From assembly GCA_036924855.1 (NCBI GenBank), contig JBAGRP010000001.1, forward strand, positions 4,774,001 through 4,838,000: a stretch of 64,000 bases of DNA, given 5' to 3'. Of the stretch, positions 38,102-46,727 are shown in pieces. This DNA is from Nitrobacteraceae bacterium AZCC 2146. Its GTDB lineage: Bacteria > Pseudomonadota > Alphaproteobacteria > Rhizobiales > Xanthobacteraceae. The translations under genes were made by a program, and so were the position numbers. Position 1 is the stretch's first letter, and every line of letters starts with the position of its first letter. The notes under the pieces are model-generated. The model was not told the DNA's origin, did not search any database, and saw only the letters and a list, made by a program, of their open reading frames with translations.

Positions 38102-38638
38102 TTATCGCGAGGCGACCCGGATCAGTTCCTCCAGAACGGCCGCCTGCCGGTCTCGCGGAAGGGGCTTCTCCGACAGCGCGAATCCCAGGAAAGCCCAATA
38201 GAGGATTTGCGCCCGCGGGCGGGCGATATCTGCAGGAATCCCGGACCCCTCCAGCAGGCTCTCGACATAACCAAGCCTGCGACGGTCGATCGCCTGAACC
38301 GCGGCACGAGCCACGGGGCTGAGCGTGGCCCAGCTGCGAATTGCCGACTCCAGCGCCGGCTTGCGACCGAAAGTCCGCCGCAGCAGCAATTCGATCGGGT
38401 CTTCGTTCCCGACCGCCGCCTCGATGCCCGCGATGATCTGTTCAGCGGCGACCTCGCGCCAGTAGGCCAAGACAGCCGCGTGGAACGCATCGACGTCGGC
38501 GAAATGCCAATAGAAGCTTCCCCGCGAGACGCCCATCGCCTTGGCGAGCGGCTCGGCCTTCAGCGCGGTGAATCCGCTTTCGGCCAGCGTCTTGAGGCCC
38601 TGGTCGAGCCAATCTTTTACAGACAGTTGATCGCTCAT
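38102..38638 (-). CDS. TetR-family transcriptional regulator
   Basis: The 178-residue regulator has an N-terminal HTH (about 11-50; [36 protein letters not shown]) typical of TetR repressors and an all-helical ligand-binding C-terminus. ATG 38638 is chosen because the HTH is then 10 residues from the start. It is divergent from a small membrane-protein gene. Two matching palindromes in the 82-bp spacer are likely its operators (38648-38661 and 38691-38710). The ligand is unknown. Confidence 0.9.
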   Translation of the reverse strand: MSDQLSVKDWLDQGLKTLAESGFTALKAEPLAKAMGVSRGSFYWHFADVDAFHAAVLAYWREVAAEQIIAGIEAAVGNEDPIELLLRRTFGRKPALESAIRSWATLSPVARAAVQAIDRRRLGYVESLLEGSGIPADIARPRAQILYWAFLGFALSEKPLPRDRQAAVLEELIRVASR

Positions 38639-38647
38639 CGGGGCACC

Positions 38648-38661
38648 ATACACAACTGTAT
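38648..38661. promoter_or_regulatory. Probable TetR operator 1
   Basis: ATACA-CAAC-TGTAT is a perfect inverted repeat. Its right end abuts a TTGACA (38661-38666) that could be the -35 element of the rightward gene. Confidence 0.65.
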
Positions 38662-38690
38662 TGACATTCGCCAGCGCTGCGCGCAAGTTC

Positions 38691-38710
38691 TCCATACAGT
38701 CATGTATGGA
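38691..38710. promoter_or_regulatory. Probable TetR operator 2
   Basis: TCCATACA-GTCA-TGTATGGA is a perfect 20-bp palindrome that repeats the ATACA-N4-TGTAT core of operator 1, with centres 46 bp apart. It ends at the Shine-Dalgarno GGAGG of the rightward gene. Confidence 0.75.
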
Positions 38711-38720
38711 GGGACGGGCA

Positions 38721-39071
38721 ATGCGCGATCTTCTGCTGCAATGTGCTGGAGTAGCCGCCGTCGTGGTCGCCATCATTCACGGCGTGCTCGGTGAAACCAA
38801 AGTGTTTGCGCGCGCGACCATCGAGCCGCCGCGCCTGCGCAACCTCATTCGTCTGGTCTGGCAGGCCAGTACGGTTGCATGGATTGGCGGTGGTGTGCTG
38901 CTGATCGCGGCACCGTGGATGGCGTCGGAGCCGGCGCGCCACTGGATCGTCGTGACGATGGCCGGCGTGTTTGCCTTCGGCGCGCTCGGCAACGCCTGGG
39001 CGATGCGCGGGCGGCACTTCGGATGGGTGGCGATGGGCGCGGTGGTGGGGCTAGCGGTGGCCGGCTATTGA
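38721..39071 (+). CDS. Small four-helix membrane protein under TetR control
   Basis: The 116-residue protein has about four membrane helices (residues 6-22, 43-64, 74-90, 97-114) and no motif I can name. GGAGG 8 bases upstream supports ATG 38721 over ATG 38706. It lies divergently from, and is almost certainly regulated by, the adjacent TetR protein through two identical-core operators. A role in envelope stress or small-molecule export is a guess from this context only. Confidence 0.7.
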   Translation: MRDLLLQCAGVAAVVVAIIHGVLGETKVFARATIEPPRLRNLIRLVWQASTVAWIGGGVLLIAAPWMASEPARHWIVVTMAGVFAFGALGNAWAMRGRHFGWVAMGAVVGLAVAGY

Positions 39072-39072
39072 T

Positions 39073-39747
39073 CTACTGCAGCCCGGTGTCGCCACTGGTG
39101 CGTTTTTTCGCCAGGTCCATTTCCGTCACCGCAATCAGGATCTCGGCGCGGGTTTTCAGGTCAGGTGCTTCCAGCATCGCCTGCTTTTCCGGCGGGCCGT
39201 AGGGCGACATCATCGCCAGCGCGTTGACCAGCGCTTCGTTGGGCGCGCTCTCGATGCCCTCCCAGTCCACCTTGAGATTGTTGGCCTTGAGAAAGTCGGT
39301 CAGCACTTCGAGCAACGCCTCGCGATCGACGTCTTCTTCGCCCTTGCGGGCGGTGAAGTCGTCGAGGAAGGGGAAGTAATCGACCTTGCACTGCCGATAG
39401 GCCGTCAGCACGGTCAACTCCTCGAGCACCTTGAAGCGGGCGACGCCGGTGAGCTCGAGGATGTAGCGGCCGTCGCCAGCTTCGGCGAGCTGGGTGATGC
39501 GGCCGACGCAGCCGACGCGAAACAGCGCCGGCCTGGCTTCATCCTGGGAATGCGCCACGTCGGGTTGAATCATGCCGATCAGGCGATGCCCGTCGCGGAA
39601 CGAATCATCCACCATCGCCAGATAACGCTGCTCGAACACGTTGAGCGGCATCTGGCCACGCGGCAGCAGCAGCGCGCCGGGCAGCGGAAATACCGGGATC
39701 ACCTCGGGGAGGTCGCCGGGCCCGCGATAATCGGCATTGATCGGCAT
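39073..39747 (-). CDS. Lon N-terminal (LON) domain protein
   Basis: The 224-residue protein is a stand-alone LON substrate-binding domain (COG2802 type) with EVIPVFPLPGALLLPRGQMPLNVFEQRYLAMV (about 14-46) and GCVGRI, lacking AAA+ and protease domains. Such proteins are widespread in alphaproteobacteria and may select substrates, but function is not established. ATG 39747 gives the family start. It follows the thioredoxin-TPR gene on the same strand with a 32-base gap, a conserved neighbourhood, so the two are probably cotranscribed. Confidence 0.88.
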   Translation of the reverse strand: MPINADYRGPGDLPEVIPVFPLPGALLLPRGQMPLNVFEQRYLAMVDDSFRDGHRLIGMIQPDVAHSQDEARPALFRVGCVGRITQLAEAGDGRYILELTGVARFKVLEELTVLTAYRQCKVDYFPFLDDFTARKGEEDVDREALLEVLTDFLKANNLKVDWEGIESAPNEALVNALAMMSPYGPPEKQAMLEAPDLKTRAEILIAVTEMDLAKKRTSGDTGLQ

Positions 39748-39779
39748 GTCCGGTTCCGGTGCTGCAGAGCGGGGACGGA

Positions 39780-40718
39780 TTACGAGAACAGAATGGTCGA
39801 TAGCCGCTTGCGGCCATCGACGGTGGCCTCGTCGGTCGGACCCCATGCTTCGAAGAATTGTACCAGCTGCTTGCGCGCGCCGTCCTCGTTCCACTTGCGA
39901 TCGCGCTTGACGATTTCCAGCAGATGGTTGGTCGCCTCGGCACGCTGGTTGGCGGCATTGAGCGCGGTGGCGAGATCGAACCGGGCCTGATGGTCGAGCG
40001 GATTGGCGGCGACCTTCTGCTCCAGTTCGGTGATCGGGCCGAGCGCGCTGGCCTGCTCCAGCAGATCGATCTTGGCCTGCACGGCCTTGACCGCGGCATC
40101 ATCGCGCTTGGCTGCTGGGACCAGTTCCAGCGTCTGCTTGGCCTGTTCAATGGCGCCGGTCTCGACGTAACAGCGCGCGAGGCCTGCCAGCGCCGGGATG
40201 CTGGTGGCGTCGGCGGCAATCACCTCGGCATAGATCGAGGCCGCGGCGGCTGGATTGCCCTCGGCGAGAATCGCTTCGGCTTCCAGCAGCAATTCGGCGG
40301 CGGTGGGCTCGGCGCCCGGCATGCCGGCGGTCAGCTTATCGATGAAGGCGGTGACCTGGCTTTCCGGCACCGCGCCCATGAATCCGTCAGCGGGCTGGCC
40401 GTTGACGAAGGCGATCACGGCGGGAATCGACTGGATCCCCATCTGACCCGGAATCTCCGGGTGCTCGTCGATATTCATTTTGACCAGCTTGACCTTGCCT
40501 TTGGCGGCGGTGACGGCCTTTTCGATGATCGGCGTCAGCGTGCGGCAAGGGCCGCACCACGGCGCCCAGAAGTCGATCAGCACCGGCTGGCGCTTGGATT
40601 CCTCAATGACATCCTGCACGAAGGTCCGTGTGGTCGTTTCCTTGATGAGTGCGGACGCTGCCTGCGGTGCCGAATCTGCCTGCGGCGCCTTGGCGCCGCC
40701 CTGTTCCAGTATGGTCAC
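39780..40718 (-). CDS. Thioredoxin-TPR co-chaperone (CnoX/YbbN type)
   Basis: The 312-residue protein has a thioredoxin domain (about residues 30-130) with an intact WCGPC (C55, C58) and a C-terminal tetratricopeptide part (about 140-300). Members of the CnoX/YbbN family protect proteins under oxidative stress and pass them to GroEL or DnaK. E. coli CnoX has lost the redox Cys pair, but the copy here keeps it, so it may also reduce disulfides. The start is GTG 40718 with GAGG 5 bases upstream. A LON-domain gene follows. Confidence 0.9.
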   Translation of the reverse strand: MTILEQGGAKAPQADSAPQAASALIKETTTRTFVQDVIEESKRQPVLIDFWAPWCGPCRTLTPIIEKAVTAAKGKVKLVKMNIDEHPEIPGQMGIQSIPAVIAFVNGQPADGFMGAVPESQVTAFIDKLTAGMPGAEPTAAELLLEAEAILAEGNPAAAASIYAEVIAADATSIPALAGLARCYVETGAIEQAKQTLELVPAAKRDDAAVKAVQAKIDLLEQASALGPITELEQKVAANPLDHQARFDLATALNAANQRAEATNHLLEIVKRDRKWNEDGARKQLVQFFEAWGPTDEATVDGRKRLSTILFS

Positions 40719-41013
40719 GTGAACCTCGCCTGATGTCCGGAAAATTTGGCCGCTTCTAGCATGGCCCGGCGCTTAAATGGCGCTGACGACAGCAATTTTC
40801 AATCGGGCGAAATGCCCCCGGCAGCGCTGATTCGGTCGCAGCGGTGCGTTTTTGCCGTTTCGGCATCGATTTCGACCGAAATCAGCTCGAATCGGCCGTT
40901 AAGGCCGATTAACCCAGCCATTCAGGCCGTAAGTCTGGCTGTTGCATTCGTGAGCCGCATTTGGCATAGGTCTGCGCGTTGACGGTGAGTGATCGCCGTC
41001 CAGCTTCTCGGAT

Positions 41014-41088
<75 letters not shown>

Positions 41089-41089
41089 G

Positions 41090-41113
41090 AATTTCTTGGC
41101 TAATTTCTTGGCT
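41090..41113. repeat. 12-bp tandem repeat just after tRNA-Gly
   Basis: AATTTCTTGGCT occurs twice in direct succession, starting 2 bases after the CCA end of the tRNA. Confidence 0.9.
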
Positions 41114-41140
41114 CTTATTTTGACACGTTGATCTTCGATG

Positions 41141-41167
41141 ACAGGCCGCCGCAAGGCGGCCTTGTCA
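41141..41167. repeat. Strong hairpin downstream of tRNA-Gly
   Basis: GACAGGCCGCC-GCAA-GGCGGCCTTGTC forms a GC-rich stem with one unpaired base. It lacks a long T run, so it may be a terminator or a processing structure for the tRNA transcript. Confidence 0.6.
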
Positions 41168-41249
41168 TTTGCGGATGTGAACGCGCGTCGCTTGAAATCA
41201 TCAGGCGTTAGGCCGACAATCCCCAAACTCATCGGGTGCGGGACCAACG

Positions 41250-41699
41250 ATGCCGGCAACAACGGATTCCAACCTGGAAATTGCCCGGCGCGCCAATGAC
41301 GAGGCGCGGGCCGATTTTGCGACCTGGCTGATGATGGCGAAGCTGAACAGTATCGACGCGCTGCCACAGGAAGCGCAGGCCTTCTTTGCGGGCTACCGCG
41401 CTCTGCTGGCCCGCGACAAGCGATCCGAATCAGCCGCCGCCGAAGCCACCATTCAGCTCGTGTACCGGAGCTACTATTCCCGCATGGGCGGCACCGGCAC
41501 GGCTCCCATCATCAAGACGGCTCCGAGAACAAGAACAATGCCCCAGAACCATGGCGATAACGTCACGCCCTTCCGCAAGATCAAGCCAAACACGCCGCCA
41601 CCGCCGCGTGAAAAGAAAAAGCTGCCGGTGGCGCTGATCTTCATCGGCCTGGTGATCCTGGCGGTGCTTTACAATTACGCCAGCCGGGGCATGCTTTGA
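41250..41699 (+). CDS. Hypothetical protein with C-terminal membrane anchor
   Basis: The 149-residue protein has a polar helical N-terminus (about 10-75), a Pro-rich linker (PNTPPPPREKKK, about 113-124) and one C-terminal transmembrane helix (LPVALIFIGLVILAVLYNYA). I do not recognise the family. Its TGA stop overlaps the TTG start of the DUF5996 gene, indicating translational coupling, so the two products may work together. It lies behind tRNA-Gly. Confidence 0.7.
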   Translation: MPATTDSNLEIARRANDEARADFATWLMMAKLNSIDALPQEAQAFFAGYRALLARDKRSESAAAEATIQLVYRSYYSRMGGTGTAPIIKTAPRTRTMPQNHGDNVTPFRKIKPNTPPPPREKKKLPVALIFIGLVILAVLYNYASRGML

Positions 41700-42643
41700 G
41701 CGTTGGCGCGGGAGCGCAATGGCCGGAGTTGCCCTATGCGGCGTGGCGCGCCAGCGCCGAGACCCTGCAGCTGTGGACCCAGATCGTCGGCAAGATACGG
41801 CTGTCAAAAACGCCGTGGCTGAATCACTCCTGGCACGTGGCGCTCTATGTCACCGCGCGCGGGCTGACGACCTCGCCGATCCCCGATGGCGCCCGCAGCT
41901 TTGAGGTCACGTTTGATTTCATCGACCATGTGCTGCGCATCGACACCAGCGACGGTGCGCGACGGCAGTTGCCGCTGCGGCCGCAATCGGTTGCGAGTTT
42001 TTACGCCGAGCTGCTGGTTGCGCTTGCCGAACTCGGCATGGACGTCGAAATCGACGACGTGCCCAATGAACTCGCCGAACCGATCCGCTTTAGCGAAGAC
42101 CACAGCCATGCGAGCTACGATGCCGACGCCGTGCAACGGTTCGGGCAGGTGCTGCGGCAGGCCGATCGGGTGTTCAAGCAGTTCCGCACCGCATTTCTCG
42201 GCAAGGCCAGTCCGGTGCATTTCTTCTGGGGCAGTTTTGATCTCGCAGTGACGCGATTTTCCGGCCGCCGCGCGCCGGCGCATCCGGGCGACGTGCCGCA
42301 TCTCGCCGACACCGTCGCCCGCGAGGCCTATTCGCACGAGGTCTCCAGCGCCGGGTTCTGGCCCGGCGGCGGTGCGATCGATTACCCCGCGTTTTATTCC
42401 TATGCCTATCCCGCGCCGGACGGCTTTGCGGCGGCGCGCGTAAAACCTGATGCGGCGTTCTTCAGCAAGGACCTCGGCGAATTCATCCTGCCCTATGACG
42501 CCGTCCGGACGTCGGCCGATCCGGATGCGGCGCTGCTGGATTTTCTGCAAAGCACGTATGAGGCCGCGGCCGATCTGGCCAAATGGGACCGCGCCGCACT
42601 CGAGTGCGCTATCGGACAGCCAGGAATGCCAAGGCGAATCTGA
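41696..42643 (+). CDS. DUF5996 family protein
   Basis: The 315-residue protein matches the DUF5996 pattern: WPELPYAAWRASAETLQLWTQIVGKIRLSKTPWLNHSWHVALYVTARGLTT, a central HFFWGSFDLAVTRFSGRRAP, and an EAYSHEVSSAGFWPGG block. The conserved His/Trp/Glu residues suggest an enzyme, but no activity is known to me. The start is a TTG at 41696 overlapping the preceding stop. No other start with better spacing is seen. No signal peptide is present. Confidence 0.85.
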   Translation: MSVGAGAQWPELPYAAWRASAETLQLWTQIVGKIRLSKTPWLNHSWHVALYVTARGLTTSPIPDGARSFEVTFDFIDHVLRIDTSDGARRQLPLRPQSVASFYAELLVALAELGMDVEIDDVPNELAEPIRFSEDHSHASYDADAVQRFGQVLRQADRVFKQFRTAFLGKASPVHFFWGSFDLAVTRFSGRRAPAHPGDVPHLADTVAREAYSHEVSSAGFWPGGGAIDYPAFYSYAYPAPDGFAAARVKPDAAFFSKDLGEFILPYDAVRTSADPDAALLDFLQSTYEAAADLAKWDRAALECAIGQPGMPRRI

Positions 42644-42878
42644 TAGTTCGCTGCGCAGACTTCGCCGTGGCGCGCCAAAATTAAAATGGCTGTGCTCGGA
42701 CCCGCTTGAAGAAATTCCCCCTCGACGTGTCGCCACCCGCCGCTGCCTCGTAGTTGCGCTTTTCACCTTGCGCAGTTGTGGTAGCATTTGGCGTCTGAAA
42801 AACAGCAGGCCAACAAAGTTCGTCTCGTACGTTCAAATAAACATTGCAGCCACAACGAGCTGCACAGGGAGTGACGCG

Positions 42879-44135
42879 ATGACATCGATATTCAATCGAT
42901 CCGTTTTTGCGTGCGCCGCGATCCTCGCCGTGGTGGGGATCAACCAGGTCAGCGCACAGGAAAAGCTCAAAAGCTACAAGTCCGATACCAAGGAATTCTG
43001 GACCCATCCGCCGGATGACTGGTTCCTCGGCGACGAGACCGAAGCCCAGAAGGGTCTGGCGCCGCCGGCCGGCCCGCCGACGGGTGCGTCGGATGCCGAA
43101 CTCGCCGCCATGATGAAGAAGATCAAGCTGCCGGCCGGCTTCAAGATCGAGGTCTATGCCTCGGGTGTGCTGGCCGCCCGGCAGATGGCCTGGGGCGACA
43201 ACGGCACGCTGTTCGTCGGCTCGTTCGGCCTCGGCAACGTCTATGCCATCACCGACAAGGGCGGCAAGAAAGAGGTCAAGACCATCGTCAAGGGGCTGAA
43301 GATGCCGACCGGCATCGCGTTCCGCGACGGCGCGCTCTACGTCATCGATATCGACAAGCTGATCAAGTACGACAACGCCGAAGCCAATCTCGACAAGCTC
43401 GGCGATGGCAAGGTGGTCTATGACGACATGCCGTCCTATGCCGCCCATGGCTGGAAATATCTCGCGCCGGACAAGGACGGCTGGTTCTACGTGCCGTTCG
43501 GACCGCCCTTCAACATCGGCCTGCCGCCCACCAGCCTGTCGCAGATCCGCCGCATCGATCCGAAGACCGGCAATGCCGAACTGGTCGCGCTCGGGGTCCG
43601 CAACAGCGTCGGCGGCGACGTCGATCCGCGCACCGGCAAATACTGGTTCACTGAAAACGCCCGCGACTGGATCAGCGACGACATGCCGAGCGACAAGCTC
43701 AACATGGTCTCGAAGCTCGGCGAGCATTTCGGCTATCCGTATTGCCACCAGGGCGACATGCCGGATCCGAAATTCGCGATGGGTCATCAGTGTTCGGAGT
43801 TCACGCCGCCGGTGCTGAATCTCGGCGCGCATGTGGCTCCGCTCGGGATGAAGTTCTACACCGGCGATCAATTCCCCGCCGAGTACAAGAACAACATCTT
43901 CATCGCCGAGCATGGCTCGTGGAATCGGCATAAGTATCAGGGCGCGCGGATCAAGCGCGTCACGGCCGACCCGGATGGCAAGAACGCCAAGCAGGAAATC
44001 TTTGCCTCCGGCTGGATCGAGGGCGACCAGGGCTATCTCGGCCGTCCCGCCGATATCGTGCTGGCCAAGGACGGGTCGATGCTTATCGCCGACGACTGGG
44101 CGGGCGCGATCTATCGCATCAGCTACGCCAAGTGA
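42879..44135 (+). CDS. Sorbosone/glucose dehydrogenase-like periplasmic protein
   Basis: The 418-residue exported protein has a Sec signal (cleavage after VSAQ-type AQA site near residue 26) and the six-bladed beta-propeller of the GSDH/L-sorbosone dehydrogenase family: KLPAGFKIEVYASGVLAARQMAWG, MPTGIAFRDGALYV, VPFGPPFNIG and IFIAEHGSWNRHKYQGARIKRV. Related enzymes use PQQ to oxidise sugars. CAGGGAG lies 6 bases before ATG 42879. A diheme cytochrome c gene follows 165 bases downstream, a likely electron acceptor. The substrate is unknown. Confidence 0.87.
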   Translation: MTSIFNRSVFACAAILAVVGINQVSAQEKLKSYKSDTKEFWTHPPDDWFLGDETEAQKGLAPPAGPPTGASDAELAAMMKKIKLPAGFKIEVYASGVLAARQMAWGDNGTLFVGSFGLGNVYAITDKGGKKEVKTIVKGLKMPTGIAFRDGALYVIDIDKLIKYDNAEANLDKLGDGKVVYDDMPSYAAHGWKYLAPDKDGWFYVPFGPPFNIGLPPTSLSQIRRIDPKTGNAELVALGVRNSVGGDVDPRTGKYWFTENARDWISDDMPSDKLNMVSKLGEHFGYPYCHQGDMPDPKFAMGHQCSEFTPPVLNLGAHVAPLGMKFYTGDQFPAEYKNNIFIAEHGSWNRHKYQGARIKRVTADPDGKNAKQEIFASGWIEGDQGYLGRPADIVLAKDGSMLIADDWAGAIYRISYAK

Positions 44136-44140
44136 TGGTT

Positions 44141-44273
44141 GTCATTCCGGGGCGCTTGCTTGCGACGCAAGTCGCATGCAGGCGAACCCGGAATCCCGAG
44201 CTGCTCAACCATCTCTGGATTCCGGGGATGCGTTCCAGCCGGCTTCGCCGACTGAAGCGCATCCCGGAATGAC
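44141..44273. repeat. Palindromic intergenic repeat, GTCATTCCGGG family (copy 2)
   Basis: GTCATTCCGGGGCGC..GCGCATCCCGGAATGAC with inner AATCCCGAGCTGCTCAACC, matching the copy at 2476-2600. Confidence 0.8.
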
Positions 44274-44300
44274 GAGCTTGGGTTTGTGATGGAAGTGCCA

Positions 44301-44891
44301 ATGATGCGTCGCCTGCTTTGTCTCGCAGTGAGCTTGTCTGCCGGTGCGTTCCTGATCCAGCCCCTTCGCGCCGCCGCCGATCTCGCCGCCGGCAAAGAAA
44401 AGGCCGAGCTCTGCAGTGGCTGTCACGGTGAAAACGGCATCTCGCAGACCGAGAACATTCCGTCGCTGGCCGGTCAGCCCGATCTGTTTGTGCAGTGGCA
44501 GCTGATCTTCTTTCGCAGCGGCACCCGCAAGAACGAGCAGATGCAGCCGGTCGTCGAACAGCTCAGCAATGAGGATGTCCGCAATCTCGGCGCCTATTTC
44601 GCGTCGCTGGCGCCGGCGGCCAAGAAGCCTGACGATAATCCCGATCTGTCGCAGAAGGGCGCGCAAGCCGCTGTCGGCCGCCGCTGCGCCTCATGTCACA
44701 CCGACACCTATGCAGGCACGAAGGCGGTCGCCCGGGTCGCCGGGCAGCGCGAAGAGTATTTGCTCAAGGCGCTGCACGACTACAAATCCGGCGTCCGCGC
44801 CGGCGGCGGCATGGCGGCGATGGCCGACGTCGCCTACCCGCTCAGCGAGGAAGAGATCGTCGCGCTGGCGCATTACCTGGCGCATTTGTAG
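44301..44891 (+). CDS. Diheme cytochrome c (c4-like)
   Basis: The 196-residue exported protein has a signal peptide (LLCLAVSLSAGAFLIQPLRAAA) and two haem-binding motifs, CSGCH (about residue 38) and CASCH (about 132), in two homologous cytochrome domains, as in c4-type cytochromes. Axial Met candidates lie in GTRKNEQMQP and GGGMAAMADV. ATG 44301 is preferred for GGAAG 6 bases upstream, though GTG 44286 and ATG 44289 are in frame. It probably accepts electrons from the preceding dehydrogenase and passes them to a terminal oxidase. Confidence 0.88.
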   Translation: MMRRLLCLAVSLSAGAFLIQPLRAAADLAAGKEKAELCSGCHGENGISQTENIPSLAGQPDLFVQWQLIFFRSGTRKNEQMQPVVEQLSNEDVRNLGAYFASLAPAAKKPDDNPDLSQKGAQAAVGRRCASCHTDTYAGTKAVARVAGQREEYLLKALHDYKSGVRAGGGMAAMADVAYPLSEEEIVALAHYLAHL

Positions 44892-44908
44892 AGGACTATG
44901 TTTCATAT

Positions 44909-44954
44909 GCGTCGTCCCGGCTTGCGCTCGCAAGCTCGCTTGCCGGGACGACGC
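44909..44954. repeat. Palindrome between cytochrome c gene and panE-like gene
   Basis: GCGTCGTCCCGGC..GCCGGGACGACGC, with inner GCTTGCG-type pairing, forms a long hairpin between convergent genes. Confidence 0.75.
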
Positions 44955-44972
44955 AGAACATAAGCGGGTGAG

Positions 44973-45893
44973 CTATCCCCGCGTTCTCTCATACGCCTTG
45001 AGATGCGTGTAGATCACCCGCAGTTTTGGTACCGGTGCCTTTGCGGCGTCGGCGCGGGCGATCAGGTCGCCGATGATCTGGTCGGATTCGATGGCGGCGC
45101 CGACCTTGATGTCGCGGAACATCGACGCGGTCAGCATCGACCCCTCCGCTGTCAGCATGCCCTGGGTGCGCTCCAGGAATGGCGCGCGCGGCGCGTAGCC
45201 CGCGGCCTTGGCGACGGCGCTGATTTCATCGCGGACGCCGAGGATGAAATCGCGGCCGCCGGGCGAGGCGATGATGTCGCCGACTGCGGCGCGCATCACG
45301 CTGGTGGAGCCGGCCAACGTGGCCAGGAACACCCACTTCTCCCACATCTCCTGCATGATGTTGTCGGTGGGTTGTCCGGCAAAATTGCCCTTGGCCATGA
45401 TGTCTGCAATGGCGGTGATACGCGCCGACATCTTGCCGTCGCGCTCGCCGAAACTCAGCGACTGCATCGGCGAGAGCTGCACCACTTCGCGCTGTTCGTT
45501 CAGCGTCGCGGCAATGGCGCACTGGCCGCCGAGCACCCGTTCGGCGCCGAATTTCCTGTCGAGCACATCGAGATGCAGCATGCCATTCAGGAACGGGATG
45601 ATCGCCGTGTTCGGGCCCACCGCCGGCGCAAAAGATGCGATGGCGTCGTCGAGATCGAACGCCTTGCAGCTCAGCAGCACCACGTCGAATTTCTCGCTGA
45701 GCTTGTCGGCCTGCACGGTCGGCGGATTCTTCAGCGTGACGTCGCCATGCGGGCTCTTGATGACCAGGCCGGCGCTGGCCAGTTCGCTGGCGCGCTTCGG
45801 TCGGACCAGAAACGTCACGTCCGCCCCGGCCTGCAGCAGCCTGCCGCCAAAATATCCGCCGATGGCACCGGCGCCGACCACGAGAATGCGCAT
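44973..45893 (-). CDS. Ketopantoate reductase family protein (PanE/ApbA)
   Basis: The 306-residue protein has the N-terminal NADPH-binding motif GAGAIGGYFGGRLLQAG (residues 7-23), the middle LLSCKAFDLDDAIASFAP and NGMLHLDVL blocks, and the ApbA C-terminal helical domain with KWVFLATLAGSTSVMR. PanE reduces 2-dehydropantoate to pantoate in CoA synthesis. Bacteria often hold several such paralogues, and with no other pantothenate gene nearby this copy may act on another 2-oxoacid. Start ATG 45893. Confidence 0.85.
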   Translation of the reverse strand: MRILVVGAGAIGGYFGGRLLQAGADVTFLVRPKRASELASAGLVIKSPHGDVTLKNPPTVQADKLSEKFDVVLLSCKAFDLDDAIASFAPAVGPNTAIIPFLNGMLHLDVLDRKFGAERVLGGQCAIAATLNEQREVVQLSPMQSLSFGERDGKMSARITAIADIMAKGNFAGQPTDNIMQEMWEKWVFLATLAGSTSVMRAAVGDIIASPGGRDFILGVRDEISAVAKAAGYAPRAPFLERTQGMLTAEGSMLTASMFRDIKVGAAIESDQIIGDLIARADAAKAPVPKLRVIYTHLKAYERTRG

Positions 45894-45976
45894 GTCAAAA
45901 TCTCTTCTTTGTTTTGCTGGGACGGAATCGCACGCGTCGATGCGATCGTCGGGGCGGGATCAATTCGAATGACGCA

Positions 45977-46714
45977 TTACCACTTTTCGCCGAACGGCCG
46001 AATTTCCAACTCGAACGTCCAGGCACTGCGCGGCTGCTGGTAGAGCTGCCAGTATGACGCAGCCACTGAAGACGGCGGCATCAACAAATCGGGATTGTCG
46101 AGGGCGTCCTTGCCCAAGAGCTGAACGCGGCGCTCGCGTACCCAGGCGGTATCGACGCCGGAATCGATGATCAGGTGCGCGACGTGGATGTTCTTCGGGC
46201 CGAGTTCGCGGGCCATCGATTGGGCTACCGCACGCAGGCCGAACTTTGCGCTGGCGAAAGCCGCATAGCCGCTGCCGCCGCGCAGGCTGGCAGTGGCGCC
46301 GGTGAAGAAGATGTTGCCTTGACCACGCGCGGTCATCAGCCGTGCCGCCTCGCGGCCGGCGAGAAAGCCGGAATAGCACGCCATTTCCCAGACCTTGCGA
46401 AACACCCGCTCTGTGGTCTCCAGAATCGGGAAATTGACGTTGGCGCCGACGTTGAAGATGCAGACTTCCAGCGGCGCATGGGCGTCGGCGTCGTTCAGAA
46501 ACGCGGCGATCTCGTCTTCTTTCCGTGCGTCGAGCGAGCGCGCGACGATGCTGCCGCCCATCGTCTCGATCTCCGTCACCAGCGGCGCCAGCTTGTCACC
46601 GTTGCGGCGGCCGGCGAAGACCGTAAAACCTTCGGATGCGAACTTCTTCGCGATCTCGGCGCCGATGAAGTCCCCGGCGCCGATCACGGCCACTGTGGCG
46701 TTGCGTTTCTGCAC
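45977..46714 (-). CDS. Short-chain dehydrogenase/reductase
   Basis: The 245-residue SDR has the nucleotide-binding GAGDFIG motif (residues 12-18) and the NVGAN variant of the NNAG block. The catalytic Tyr position is Phe (FASAK in place of YxxxK), a change seen in a subgroup whose sequences read AAFASAKFGLRALAQSMARELGP. The start is GTG 46714 with GGGAGAAA upstream. It lies between the panE-like gene and an HCCA-isomerase-like gene on the same strand, possibly one operon. Substrate is unknown. Confidence 0.8.
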   Translation of the reverse strand: MQKRNATVAVIGAGDFIGAEIAKKFASEGFTVFAGRRNGDKLAPLVTEIETMGGSIVARSLDARKEDEIAAFLNDADAHAPLEVCIFNVGANVNFPILETTERVFRKVWEMACYSGFLAGREAARLMTARGQGNIFFTGATASLRGGSGYAAFASAKFGLRAVAQSMARELGPKNIHVAHLIIDSGVDTAWVRERRVQLLGKDALDNPDLLMPPSSVAASYWQLYQQPRSAWTFELEIRPFGEKW

Positions 46715-46727
46715 TGGATTTCTCCCG

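Noticed and set aside
42681..43931. 416-codon open frame opposite the sorbosone-dehydrogenase-like gene
   Set aside because: Antisense of a clear exported enzyme; no conserved motif.
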